Shown: piece by piece, positions 1-6,041 of the stretch | Layout: each line of letters opens with the position of its first letter | Position numbering within the stretch: position 1 is the first letter of the stretch | Made by a program: the position numbers and the translations under genes | Notes under the pieces: generated by a model | The model's input: only the letters and a program-made list of their open reading frames with translations | Told to the model about the DNA's origin: nothing | The model's database searches: none | Origin: a virus | Length of the DNA: 41,785 nt | Strand: one strand, 5' to 3' | IMG/VR virus record: IMGVR_UViG_3300043539_000679 | Span: 1 to 41,785 of that record

Positions 1-54
1 TGCCGAGGCTTTGATGCCGCAAAAGAAGAAATCCTTAACTACTTAAAACCATGA
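1..54 (+). CDS. VRR-NUC nuclease, 3' end only (partial)
   Basis: The first 18 codons of the window end in TGA and encode the last 17 residues of the VRR-NUC protein found complete at 38443-38811; the DNA is identical to 38758-38811. The gene is cut by the window edge, not broken by mutation. Its stop overlaps the ATG of the SSB-like gene (ATGA, 51-54), the same junction as at 38808-38811. This partial copy is the left half of the repeated segment that shows the sequence wraps round a circular map. Confidence 0.9.
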   Translation, partial: CRGFDAAKEEILNYLKP

Positions 55-422
55 AAAAACTAAACATCTCAATCAACCTGCTCCAACTTCAGGGAGCATG
101 CAAAGCAACCATCAAAGGCGAGGATTGCGTTGTGATCCGCATTGCTAAGAGCAGGGCCAAGCCACATCAAAATGGCAAGGTTTATCTCAACCTTGAGGCG
201 GTGAGCAACAAGAACGGCGAGGACGACTACGGCAACACGCACTTTGTCGCTGAGCCATCAACCAAAGAGGAGCGAGAAAGCGGAGCCGCTAAGCTGCCGA
301 TCATCGGCAACGGCAAAGAATGGTCAAACGAAGGCCATCAATCGCAAGCTCGCCCGACTCGGCAGGTTGCAAAGGCTGCTTCCGCGCCCTTAGAAGACGA
401 TGGCGGAGATATTCCGTGGTAA
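51..422 (+). CDS. SSB-like single-stranded DNA-binding protein (copy A)
   Basis: 123 residues. The first 60 or so residues read as a small beta-strand-rich, basic domain; the C terminus is a Pro/Ala/Gln-rich linker followed by an acidic tail ending EDDGGDIPW. That tail resembles the DDDIPF tip by which bacterial and phage SSBs recruit replication and repair partners. I see no full canonical OB-fold signature, so the call rests on the tail, size and position at the head of a replication module. The start is ATGA-coupled to the VRR-NUC gene. A second copy at 38808-39179 differs in a few residues, for example E versus D after the STK motif and DIPW versus EIPW at the end. Confidence 0.6.
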   Translation: MKKLNISINLLQLQGACKATIKGEDCVVIRIAKSRAKPHQNGKVYLNLEAVSNKNGEDDYGNTHFVAEPSTKEERESGAAKLPIIGNGKEWSNEGHQSQARPTRQVAKAASAPLEDDGGDIPW

Positions 423-436
423 TTGTTCTTTTGATT

Positions 437-452
437 TTCTCAAATCTGATAA
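437..452 (+). promoter_or_regulatory. Degenerate TCTCA-N4-TGAGA palindrome upstream of replication cassette A
   Basis: TTCTCA-AATC-TGATAA lies just after the SSB-like stop codon and before the leader RNA of cassette A. It is the weakest of four related sites in the window (others at 10491, 16061 and 27944), each near the head of a plus-strand gene block. Whether it is a promoter element or a protein-binding operator is not decidable from the sequence. Confidence 0.4.
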
Positions 453-477
453 ACTGAGACGCCGAATAAACAGGATT

Positions 478-552
478 GGACCCCTGCGGCATTACATCCT
501 ATGAATCAAAAATCCTTCAATTCTGCTCACCGTGCCGTCATAGGCGGGGTCC
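478..552 (+). ncRNA. Structured leader RNA of replication cassette A
   Basis: Two perfect 7-bp helices nest here: GGACCCC (478-484) with GGGGTCC (546-552), and CCTATGA (498-504) with TCATAGG (538-544). They leave a 13-nt bulge on the 5' side and one base on the 3' side. The inner helix sequesters the ATG (501-503) of the small leader ORF. An alternative pairing of GCGGCA (486-491) with TGCCGT (533-538) would cross the inner helix, so two competing folds or a pseudoknot are possible. It sits between the SSB-like gene and the initiator, where control of initiator translation would be expected. No known RNA family was recognised. Confidence 0.55.
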
Positions 553-590
553 ACATGGCGAGTAGAGTTGAGGGTTTTTTATGCTTATGA
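501..590 (+). CDS. Candidate 29-residue leader peptide coupled to initiator A
   Basis: A short ORF starts at ATG 501 inside the structured leader and ends with TGCTTATGA, so its stop (588-590) overlaps the ATG (587) of the initiator. The peptide begins MNQK and ends FLCL. Cassette B, which shares no DNA identity here, has a 30-residue ORF in the same place, beginning MNKT and ending AFCL with the same stop/start overlap. That conserved arrangement is the argument for a real leader peptide. It would allow translational coupling while ribosome passage remodels the RNA structure. Confidence 0.45.
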   Translation: MNQKSFNSAHRAVIGGVHMASRVEGFLCL

Positions 591-1279
591 GAATACGAAC
601 CATTAAGCCTGAATTCTGGATGCACGAAGGATTGTGCAGTAAGTCTGAGTTTACGCGATTACTTGCCATTGCTCTGCTTAACTGGGCAGACGATGAAGGA
701 TACTTCCTAGCCAATCCAGTGCTGATTCGTGGACAGGTCTTTCCATTCTTGGAGGATTCCACGAAGATTCCAAGAGCACTCCAAGACCTTTCCAGCGTAG
801 GGTGGATTGACCTGGGCAAAGATGATCAAGGAAGGTCTATTGGTAGGATCAAGAACTTTGCTAAGCATCAAAGGGTGGACAAGCCGAATCCAAGTAAACT
901 CAAGGCTTCCAGCGTATTCCAAGAAGGCTCCAAGAATGATCTTGGAATTATCTTGGAGGACTCCAAGGAGGAAGGGAAGGGAAGGGAAGGGAACAAGGAA
1001 GGGAAAGTACATCCTTCGGATTGGGAAGGTTTTGAGGAATTCTGGATAGCATACCCAAGAAAGACCGCTAAATCAGACGCTCTGAAAGCATGGAACAAAA
1101 TCAAACCAGATCTCATTACCGTTCTTAATGCTTTAGACTGGCAACGTAAGTCTGAAGACTGGACTAAAGATTCAGGACAATACATTCCATATCCTGCCAG
1201 TTACCTTAATTCAAAACGATACGAGGACGAGAAACCAAAACCGAAAGCTCAACCAATCCGCCCTCAATCATGCTTATGA
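587..1279 (+). CDS. Phage replication initiator / helicase-loader-like protein (cassette A)
   Basis: 230 residues from the ATG at 587. The N terminus MRIRTIKPEFW is the hallmark of a widespread family of phage replication proteins with a winged-helix domain (about residues 1-95). Residues about 100-142 are a low-complexity, charged linker whose DNA carries the iterons. The C terminus (about 146-214) has the FW..YPRK...K..ALKAW..I, then DW.KDSGQYIPYPASYLN..RYEDE pattern seen in the C-terminal domains of phage replication proteins that precede a DnaB helicase. The start at 587 is preferred over 581 because it gives the family N terminus and an ATGA overlap with the leader ORF. The end is ATGA-coupled to the helicase. 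Expected role: bind its own intragenic origin and recruit the helicase. Confidence 0.85.
   Translation: MRIRTIKPEFWMHEGLCSKSEFTRLLAIALLNWADDEGYFLANPVLIRGQVFPFLEDSTKIPRALQDLSSVGWIDLGKDDQGRSIGRIKNFAKHQRVDKPNPSKLKASSVFQEGSKNDLGIILEDSKEEGKGREGNKEGKVHPSDWEGFEEFWIAYPRKTAKSDALKAWNKIKPDLITVLNALDWQRKSEDWTKDSGQYIPYPASYLNSKRYEDEKPKPKAQPIRPQSCL
748..967 (+). repeat. TCCAAG/CTTGGA iteron cluster, candidate origin A
   Basis: Hexamer TCCAAG or its complement CTTGGA occurs at 748, 769, 780, 889, 918, 929, 941, 952 and 962. Within clusters the spacing is 11, 11, 12, 11 and 10 bp, close to one helical turn. The cluster lies in the linker-coding part of the initiator gene, as in lambda, where the O iterons lie inside the O gene. 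It is followed by a purine-rich GGGAA repeat tract. I infer this is the binding array of the cassette A initiator. Confidence 0.6.
967..1010 (+). repeat. GGGAA purine-tract repeat next to iterons A
   Basis: Imperfect tandem GGGAA/GGAAG units give an almost pure purine strand directly after the last TCCAAG iteron; they encode a Lys/Glu/Gly-rich linker. Such tracts can adopt non-B DNA and are prone to slippage in multiples that could shift the frame. Its position beside the iterons suggests it is part of the origin region, but this is inference. Confidence 0.5.
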
Positions 1280-2550
1280 ACATGCCAGTATCACATGAGG
1301 CTGAATCATCGCTTCTCTCATGTTTTCTTCAAGATCCAGTCAATCGAATCGGAGAGGCTAGAAATACACTCAGCGTTTCAGCTTTTGACCTTGAAAAGCA
1401 CAGACGTATTTTTACCGCTCTTGTTACCCTTTACGACATAGGCACGCCAATTGACCCTATTCTTTTGGCCAATCATTTCAGGGAGAATGGAGAGCTTGAG
1501 CAAATTGGCGGAGCTGCTTATATCACAGAGCTTTTTTGTTTTGTTCCGTCGCCTGTCCATTACCTGCAATACAAGCGCATTGTTCAAGACAAGTATCTTG
1601 CTCGGTGCCATATCGAGGCGCATTCCAAAGCACTGGCTATATTCCAAGATTCAAGCATTAGCATCGCTAACGCCATCGAGCAGGCTCAGGAAGCGCTGGA
1701 ATCCGTGGCAAAATCAACAATCCGCAAACTGTCACGGGTAACATTAAAAACGGCAATGGATCAAACGATGGACGAGATCCAGGAACGAATGAGCAAAGGG
1801 GGCGCATTAGCAGGATTCACAACTGGGTTTGATACGATGGACAAGAAATGCGGAGGACTTCAGAGAGGACGTGTCACTGTATTTGCGGGCCTGCCTTCCG
1901 ACGGTAAAAGCGCTATCATGCAAAACTGCGCGAGAAATGCGCTGAGATCAGGCGCCAGAGTGGCTTGGTATTCGCTAGAAATGCCGATTACAGAGCAGAC
2001 GTTGCGAATATTGAGCGAAGACAGCGGCGTTGATAATGCCTCGCTTTACAATGGCCTAATGAGTCGAGGTCAGCAGGATATGCTTATGCGGTCAATTCGT
2101 GAGCTTTCAGACCTAGGTTGTGATTTGATCGACACCGACAATGCCACGGCATCAGACATCTTGGCCGACATCGAACAAGGGGGCTACGATTTAGCCGTTG
2201 TCGATTATCTCCAGTTACTCGAGGAAGAGGGACGCAAGGGCGCAACTCGGGAAGAAATTGTTTCTAGCGTATCCAGACGCATGAAGAATGCAGCACGTCG
2301 CAGCGGTTGCCACATCCTCACAGCTTCACAGCTAAACGATTACGGTAAATTGCGCGAATCTCGGGCCATTGGTCAGAATGCTGATAGCGTGTTCATTATT
2401 TCAAAAGTCGAGGTTGATGGCGTATCAGACGAAACTCAGCGCTCATTGTATTGTGACAAGAACCGAGGCGGCGCACGCAATTGGACAATTCCACTGGCAT
2501 TTTCAGGGCCTACCTTTACTTTTAAGGAAATCAGAGAAGACTTTAATTGA
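1276..2550 (+). CDS. Replicative DNA helicase, DnaB family (cassette A)
   Basis: About 424 residues from ATG 1276, which overlaps the initiator stop (ATGA); in-frame ATGs at 1270 and 1282 are alternatives. The N-terminal DnaB domain is recognisable (HEAESSLLSCFLQDP, then PIDPILLANHF and IGGAAYITEL). The RecA-like core has Walker A GLPSDGKS (about residues 205-212), a catalytic-glutamate motif YSLEM (about 232-236), Walker B DLAVVDYLQLL (about 305-315), and the late SRAIGQNADSVFII segment. It unwinds the phage replication fork as a hexamer. It is clearly homologous to, but much diverged from, the cassette B helicase at 40346-41689. The next gene, terS, follows immediately. Confidence 0.93.
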   Translation: MNMPVSHEAESSLLSCFLQDPVNRIGEARNTLSVSAFDLEKHRRIFTALVTLYDIGTPIDPILLANHFRENGELEQIGGAAYITELFCFVPSPVHYLQYKRIVQDKYLARCHIEAHSKALAIFQDSSISIANAIEQAQEALESVAKSTIRKLSRVTLKTAMDQTMDEIQERMSKGGALAGFTTGFDTMDKKCGGLQRGRVTVFAGLPSDGKSAIMQNCARNALRSGARVAWYSLEMPITEQTLRILSEDSGVDNASLYNGLMSRGQQDMLMRSIRELSDLGCDLIDTDNATASDILADIEQGGYDLAVVDYLQLLEEEGRKGATREEIVSSVSRRMKNAARRSGCHILTASQLNDYGKLRESRAIGQNADSVFIISKVEVDGVSDETQRSLYCDKNRGGARNWTIPLAFSGPTFTFKEIREDFN

Positions 2551-2551
2551 T

Positions 2552-2938
2552 ATGCCAGCACTAAAAAACCTTAAGCATGAAGCATTTGCACAAGCAGTGG
2601 CGCTAAACACGCCAGCGGCTAAGGCTTATCGTGATGGCTGGAATTGCACGCCAGAATCAGCCGAAACTGCCGGCCCTCGATTGGCTAATCGTGTTGAGGT
2701 GATGTCTAGGATTGAAGAATTGCGGGCAAAAGTAGCCGAAAAAGCCGACCGCAAGTTTGACATGAGCAAAGACAAATGGCTTGAAAGGCTGGCTAGAATT
2801 GCTGCATCTGCCGAAGAGGTGGCCGACTTTTCAGCCGCTACCGGCGCATTGCGCGAAATTGGTAAAGGTGCCGGTCATTATGCTCCTGAGAAGGTTGAGC
2901 ACTCTGGATCTACTGAAATTGTGATTCGCAAACTGTGA
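2552..2938 (+). CDS. terS: Terminase small subunit
   Basis: 128 residues. It starts at ATG 2552, directly after the helicase stop, giving MPALKNLKHEAFAQAVA; the longer upstream frame runs inside the helicase gene and is ignored. The N-terminal half has the KHEAFAQAVA...AAKAYRDGW pattern of small terminases with a helix-turn-helix DNA-recognition domain, followed by a helical oligomerisation region (about 45-105). Its position immediately before the large subunit supports the role: recognising the packaging site and stimulating the motor. Its end overlaps the GTG start of terL (GTGA). The first 95 bases recur at 41691-41785, after cassette B, so this gene is the right-hand junction of both replication cassettes. 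Confidence 0.85.
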   Translation: MPALKNLKHEAFAQAVALNTPAAKAYRDGWNCTPESAETAGPRLANRVEVMSRIEELRAKVAEKADRKFDMSKDKWLERLARIAASAEEVADFSAATGALREIGKGAGHYAPEKVEHSGSTEIVIRKL

Positions 2939-4236
2939 CCATTGAACTCCCACACCGATTCAACCCGCGTGACTATCAGCTTCCCATGTGGAGGGCGATG
3001 GATGATTACAAGCGCTGCCTGATGGTGTTTCATCGGCGTGCGGGTAAGGACAAGTTATGCTTTAACAAGCTGGTTTGCAGGGCAATAGAGACGAAAGCGA
3101 ATTTTGCGTATTACTTTCCGACCGCTGCATTGGGCAGAAAGGCGCTTTGGCACAACGTCGACGTGACAAACGCCATGCGCGTCATCGACCACATTCCGAA
3201 GGAATTGCTCGCCAAGCCACCGAACCAGACTGACATGCGGATCGAGCTAATCAACGGCAGCACGATTCAGATTCTGGGCACTGATAACCTCGACGTTGTG
3301 GGCGGCAACTACTACGGCGTCGTGTTCTCGGAGTTTCAAAATCAAAACCCGTTGGCCTGGGATTACACACGGCCGATCTTGGCGGAGAACGGCGGCTTTG
3401 CTTGGTTCAACGGCACGCCACGCGGAGAAAATCACTTCTTCGACATGCTCAAGATGGCTAAAACAAACGAGTCGTGGTTCACCCAGGTGCTGAGCGTTGA
3501 GGATACCGGCGCTATCACACTGGCACAGATTGACGAGGAACGGCGCTCTGGAATGTCTGAGCCGCTAATCAGGCAGGAATTCTATTGTGACTTCAACATT
3601 GCTAACGAAAACGCCATATATGGCCGATACATGACGGCAGCGGCAGCAGAGGGCAGGATTGGAGAGTTCCCGATTGATGGCCGCGCTCCCGTTCATACGT
3701 TTTGGGACTTGGGCGGGCCACGCAACACGACGGTGTGGTATGGCCAACGCTCGGCATTCGGGCATTTCCGGTGGATCGACTGCGACATTGGATTGCCTTT
3801 CACGATTCAAGAACGATGCGCGCACATGGCCGCGAAGGGCTACAACTACGGGAAGCATTTCATGCCGCACGATGCACGCCAAACGCAGCGCAATGGCGTC
3901 ACGTTTGAGAGCGATGCCATTGCAGCAGGATTCAAGAACATCGTCGTCGTTCCAGTCATTCCCGACGTGTGGCAGGGCGTCGATTACGTGATGGGACTGA
4001 TGCCCACGTTTGAGTTTCGCGTTCCAGCTTGTGAGATGGGCGTCAAAGGACTCAAAGCCTACGAGTCCGCGCCTGATTCATCGAGCGGCATTGTTCGCAA
4101 TGTTCCGTTGCATACCTGGGCGTCTCACGTTGCTGACGGCGTTAGGACAATGGCAGAGGCTGATAGGTTGGGCTTGATTCCCGGATACAATAGCCCAGAG
4201 TCGCCACGCAGACGCCAAGAATGGCAGCAAACATAA
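2935..4236 (+). CDS. terL: Terminase large subunit (ATPase-nuclease)
   Basis: 433 residues from a GTG start overlapping the terS stop. The ATPase has a Walker A-like HRRAGKD (about residues 33-39) and a Walker B-like YYGVVFSE (126-133) with S132-E133. The C-terminal RNase H-like nuclease shows three acidic positions: TFWDLGG (D258), MPHDAR (D313) and SHVADGVR (D401). It powers DNA translocation into the prohead and cuts the concatemer. Length and motifs are typical for podovirus-like TerL with an RNase H fold nuclease. A GTG start with ribosome re-initiation would keep its level tied to TerS. After it comes a short CATCATCAC-rich spacer. Confidence 0.95.
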   Translation: MTIELPHRFNPRDYQLPMWRAMDDYKRCLMVFHRRAGKDKLCFNKLVCRAIETKANFAYYFPTAALGRKALWHNVDVTNAMRVIDHIPKELLAKPPNQTDMRIELINGSTIQILGTDNLDVVGGNYYGVVFSEFQNQNPLAWDYTRPILAENGGFAWFNGTPRGENHFFDMLKMAKTNESWFTQVLSVEDTGAITLAQIDEERRSGMSEPLIRQEFYCDFNIANENAIYGRYMTAAAAEGRIGEFPIDGRAPVHTFWDLGGPRNTTVWYGQRSAFGHFRWIDCDIGLPFTIQERCAHMAAKGYNYGKHFMPHDARQTQRNGVTFESDAIAAGFKNIVVVPVIPDVWQGVDYVMGLMPTFEFRVPACEMGVKGLKAYESAPDSSSGIVRNVPLHTWASHVADGVRTMAEADRLGLIPGYNSPESPRRRQEWQQT

Positions 4237-4257
4237 TCATCATCACATCGTCATCAC

Positions 4258-4554
4258 ATGTTACACAACGCAGTAGATTTCAGCTCCATCACCGATTGGA
4301 ACCAGACAAACGAGGTAATTGCCAAGCAGCTTGGTTGCTGTGAGAAGACAGTCACTAAGTTCAGGCGCAAGCTAGGATTGCCAAGAGCGCCAGATAAGAC
4401 GACACGCACGAGGCTGAAAGAGCAGTTGCCACAAATCAGTAATCGAGCTTGGGAAACGCATTCAAACTGGGCCATCTCTAAGATCCTGAAATGCAGCGAA
4501 AGCGCCGTTCAGGTTTATCGGCTGCACAACTTCAAGCCCAGATTCAAGAAATAA
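4258..4554 (+). CDS. Small helix-turn-helix protein
   Basis: 98 residues. Two segments look like DNA-binding helix-turn-helix units: NEVIAKQLGCCEKTVTKFRRKLGL (about residues 18-41, with the spacing of a resolvase/homeodomain-like HTH) and a second, weaker one, AISKILKCSESAVQVYRLHN (about 72-91). The protein is basic at the C terminus (KPRFKK). Its start is directly preceded by two CATCATCAC-like motifs and no Shine-Dalgarno sequence. It sits between terL and a PAPS-reductase-like gene, so it could be a packaging accessory, a homing-type DNA-binding factor or a regulator. No specific family is claimed. Confidence 0.65.
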   Translation: MLHNAVDFSSITDWNQTNEVIAKQLGCCEKTVTKFRRKLGLPRAPDKTTRTRLKEQLPQISNRAWETHSNWAISKILKCSESAVQVYRLHNFKPRFKK

Positions 4555-4566
4555 CGGCAAATTTTA

Positions 4567-5379
4567 ATGATTAAAATTAATATGAATACATCAAAAAAAT
4601 TAACGGAAGGAAATTGGCCTTTAGTAGTATCGTTTGGTGGTGGCACCAACAGTGCCGCCATGCTTATTGAGATGGCAAGGCGAGAAGTCCGTCCTGATCT
4701 GATCATGTTTGCGGATACTGGCGGCGAACTGCCGGAAACGATTCAGTTCGTGGCGGACTTCTCGCAATGGTTGGTCGCTCATGGAATGCCGCCAGTCGTG
4801 ACGGTAAGCGATGGCCGCAGGACACTGGAAAGCGAAGTGCGCGAAGCAGGAACGCTGCCGTCTCTGGTCTTCGGCTTCCGGTCGTGCTCCGATAAATACA
4901 AAGTCCGCCCGCAGGAGCGATACCTGAAACAATGGCAGCCTGCACTGGACGCATGGGCAAGGGGCGGAAAGGTCGTGAAGCTCATTGGCTACGATGCAGG
5001 TGAGGCGCATCGCGTAAAGGACTACGACGACAAACGCTATTTGGTATCCTATCCACTAGTCGAATGGGGCTGGCGGCGGCGTGAATGCGTGGCCGTGGTC
5101 GAAGCTGAGGGCTTTAGGCCTGCTAAATCTGCCTGTTTTTTTTGCCCAGCGGCTCGCAGAGGTGAAGTTCTAAGGCTAGCCAAAACTCACCCTCATCTAT
5201 TTGCTCGCGCCGTGGCAATGGAACGTGGCGCAACGGCAGCAACAACCGTGAAGGGACTAGGCCGCAACTGGAGGTGGGAAGATTTAGTAAAAGCGGACGA
5301 ACAACAAATGAAAATGTTCGATGAACTGCCCGACATGATCCCGTGTGGCTGCTACGACGGCGGCGCGTCAGATAATTAG
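4567..5379 (+). CDS. PAPS reductase/N-type ATP pyrophosphatase family protein
   Basis: 270 residues (or 265 from ATG 4582). The N-type ATP pyrophosphatase P-loop appears as SFGGGTNS (22-29), where the family usually has SGGxDS. Then come FADTGGE (48-54), RSCSDKYKVRP (105-115), IGYDAGEAHR (140-149) and CFFCPA (190-195), with a further CGC near the C terminus. Relatives include CysH, the phosphorothioation protein DndC and many unassigned phage enzymes. C107, C190, C193 and the C-terminal pair could ligate an iron-sulfur cluster as in DndC-type proteins (inference). The substrate is not determinable; sulfur or nucleotide chemistry, possibly on DNA or tRNA, is plausible. It is located between packaging and portal genes. 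Confidence 0.8.
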   Translation: MIKINMNTSKKLTEGNWPLVVSFGGGTNSAAMLIEMARREVRPDLIMFADTGGELPETIQFVADFSQWLVAHGMPPVVTVSDGRRTLESEVREAGTLPSLVFGFRSCSDKYKVRPQERYLKQWQPALDAWARGGKVVKLIGYDAGEAHRVKDYDDKRYLVSYPLVEWGWRRRECVAVVEAEGFRPAKSACFFCPAARRGEVLRLAKTHPHLFARAVAMERGATAATTVKGLGRNWRWEDLVKADEQQMKMFDELPDMIPCGCYDGGASDN

Positions 5380-5414
5380 GCAAACAATTCAAATCAGTTA
5401 ACTCATTAATTTGA

Positions 5415-5741
5415 ATGACGCCATTTCAAGAAGCCTACGATCTAGCCAAAGAGCTAGGCATTAACTTTAACGACATGATGAAAGAGCATCTGACGGATGG
5501 CTATGTCTTTTGCTCGCCTGACTGTTTCATTTGCGCGTTTGATACGAGTCGAGACTACGGCGATTACTCAGAGCTTGCCGTTTTTGTGACGCTTGCCGTG
5601 GGCAATCTTGATTATTTTGTCAGCATTGACCCGCTAAAAGACAAGCGCAAGTGGCTTGGATTTTGCCGCGAGCACAATGGAGAGCCGCATTGGATTCCAT
5701 ATCAACGATTGAGAAAAAGGCTTGCGACTTCTCAAAAGTGA
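5415..5741 (+). CDS. Hypothetical protein (108 aa)
   Basis: Not recognised. The N terminus is helical; a middle segment has three cysteines close together (FCSPDCFICAF, about residues 34-44) suggestive of a metal or disulfide site, followed by a hydrophobic stretch (AVFVTLAVGNLDYFVSI). The C terminus is basic. It lies between the PAPS-reductase-like gene and a small proline-rich protein, on the same strand. The 3' end overlaps an upstream extension of the next frame, but the real next start at 5759 leaves a short gap. Confidence 0.6.
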   Translation: MTPFQEAYDLAKELGINFNDMMKEHLTDGYVFCSPDCFICAFDTSRDYGDYSELAVFVTLAVGNLDYFVSIDPLKDKRKWLGFCREHNGEPHWIPYQRLRKRLATSQK

Positions 5742-5758
5742 GAGACAATCGCTCAATT

Positions 5759-6040
5759 ATGGGAGGAAGTGTAAAACCAGAAAAACCCAAAGCGCCACCG
5801 CCTACGCCTGCGCCAGTTCGCGCCGACTCCGCTGACGGAGAGCAGGCTAGCACAGCCGCATATCGTCGCATGGGACTTGATAAAACAATCAATCCGATGA
5901 ATCCGCTGGCACCAAAAACGGCGCTTGGCTCAATCGGCGCACTTGGTTCTGGCGGTGAAGGCGTGATGATTAACACGCGAGCACCTAAGCCGAAGCCCAC
6001 TAATATCGGCGGGTTTATGACTCAATTCCCATCTCGCTAA
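5759..6040 (+). CDS. Small proline-rich protein preceding the portal
   Basis: 93 residues from ATG 5759; an in-frame start at 5651 would overlap the preceding gene and is rejected. It begins MGGSVKPEKPKAPPPTP, then continues disordered with Ala/Gly/Pro and a short conserved-looking YRRMGLDKT segment. Small Pro-rich proteins of this kind are common directly before podovirus portal genes, but their function is not established; a structural or assembly role is inferred. It is two bases from the portal start. Confidence 0.65.
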   Translation: MGGSVKPEKPKAPPPTPAPVRADSADGEQASTAAYRRMGLDKTINPMNPLAPKTALGSIGALGSGGEGVMINTRAPKPKPTNIGGFMTQFPSR

Positions 6041-6041
6041 T

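Larger units (their letters stand above)
1..466 (+). repeat. Left copy of 466-bp near-identical repeat (VRR-NUC end + SSB-like gene)
   Basis: Positions 1-466 match 38758-39223 at a constant offset of 38757. The match is exact for positions 1-127; the first difference is C128 versus T38885, followed by scattered, mostly silent substitutions through the SSB-like gene. Similarity stops abruptly after GCCGAA (461-466), where cassette A and cassette B diverge completely. This is two strain versions of one locus rather than an exact terminal repeat. Confidence 0.95.

Noticed and set aside
1-466. Direct terminal repeat of a T7-like genome (1-466 with 38758-39223)
   Set aside because: Only 1-127 is exact; the rest has substitutions, and the sequence after the second copy continues into a different cassette. 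A packaging terminal repeat would be identical and would be at the true end of the molecule.
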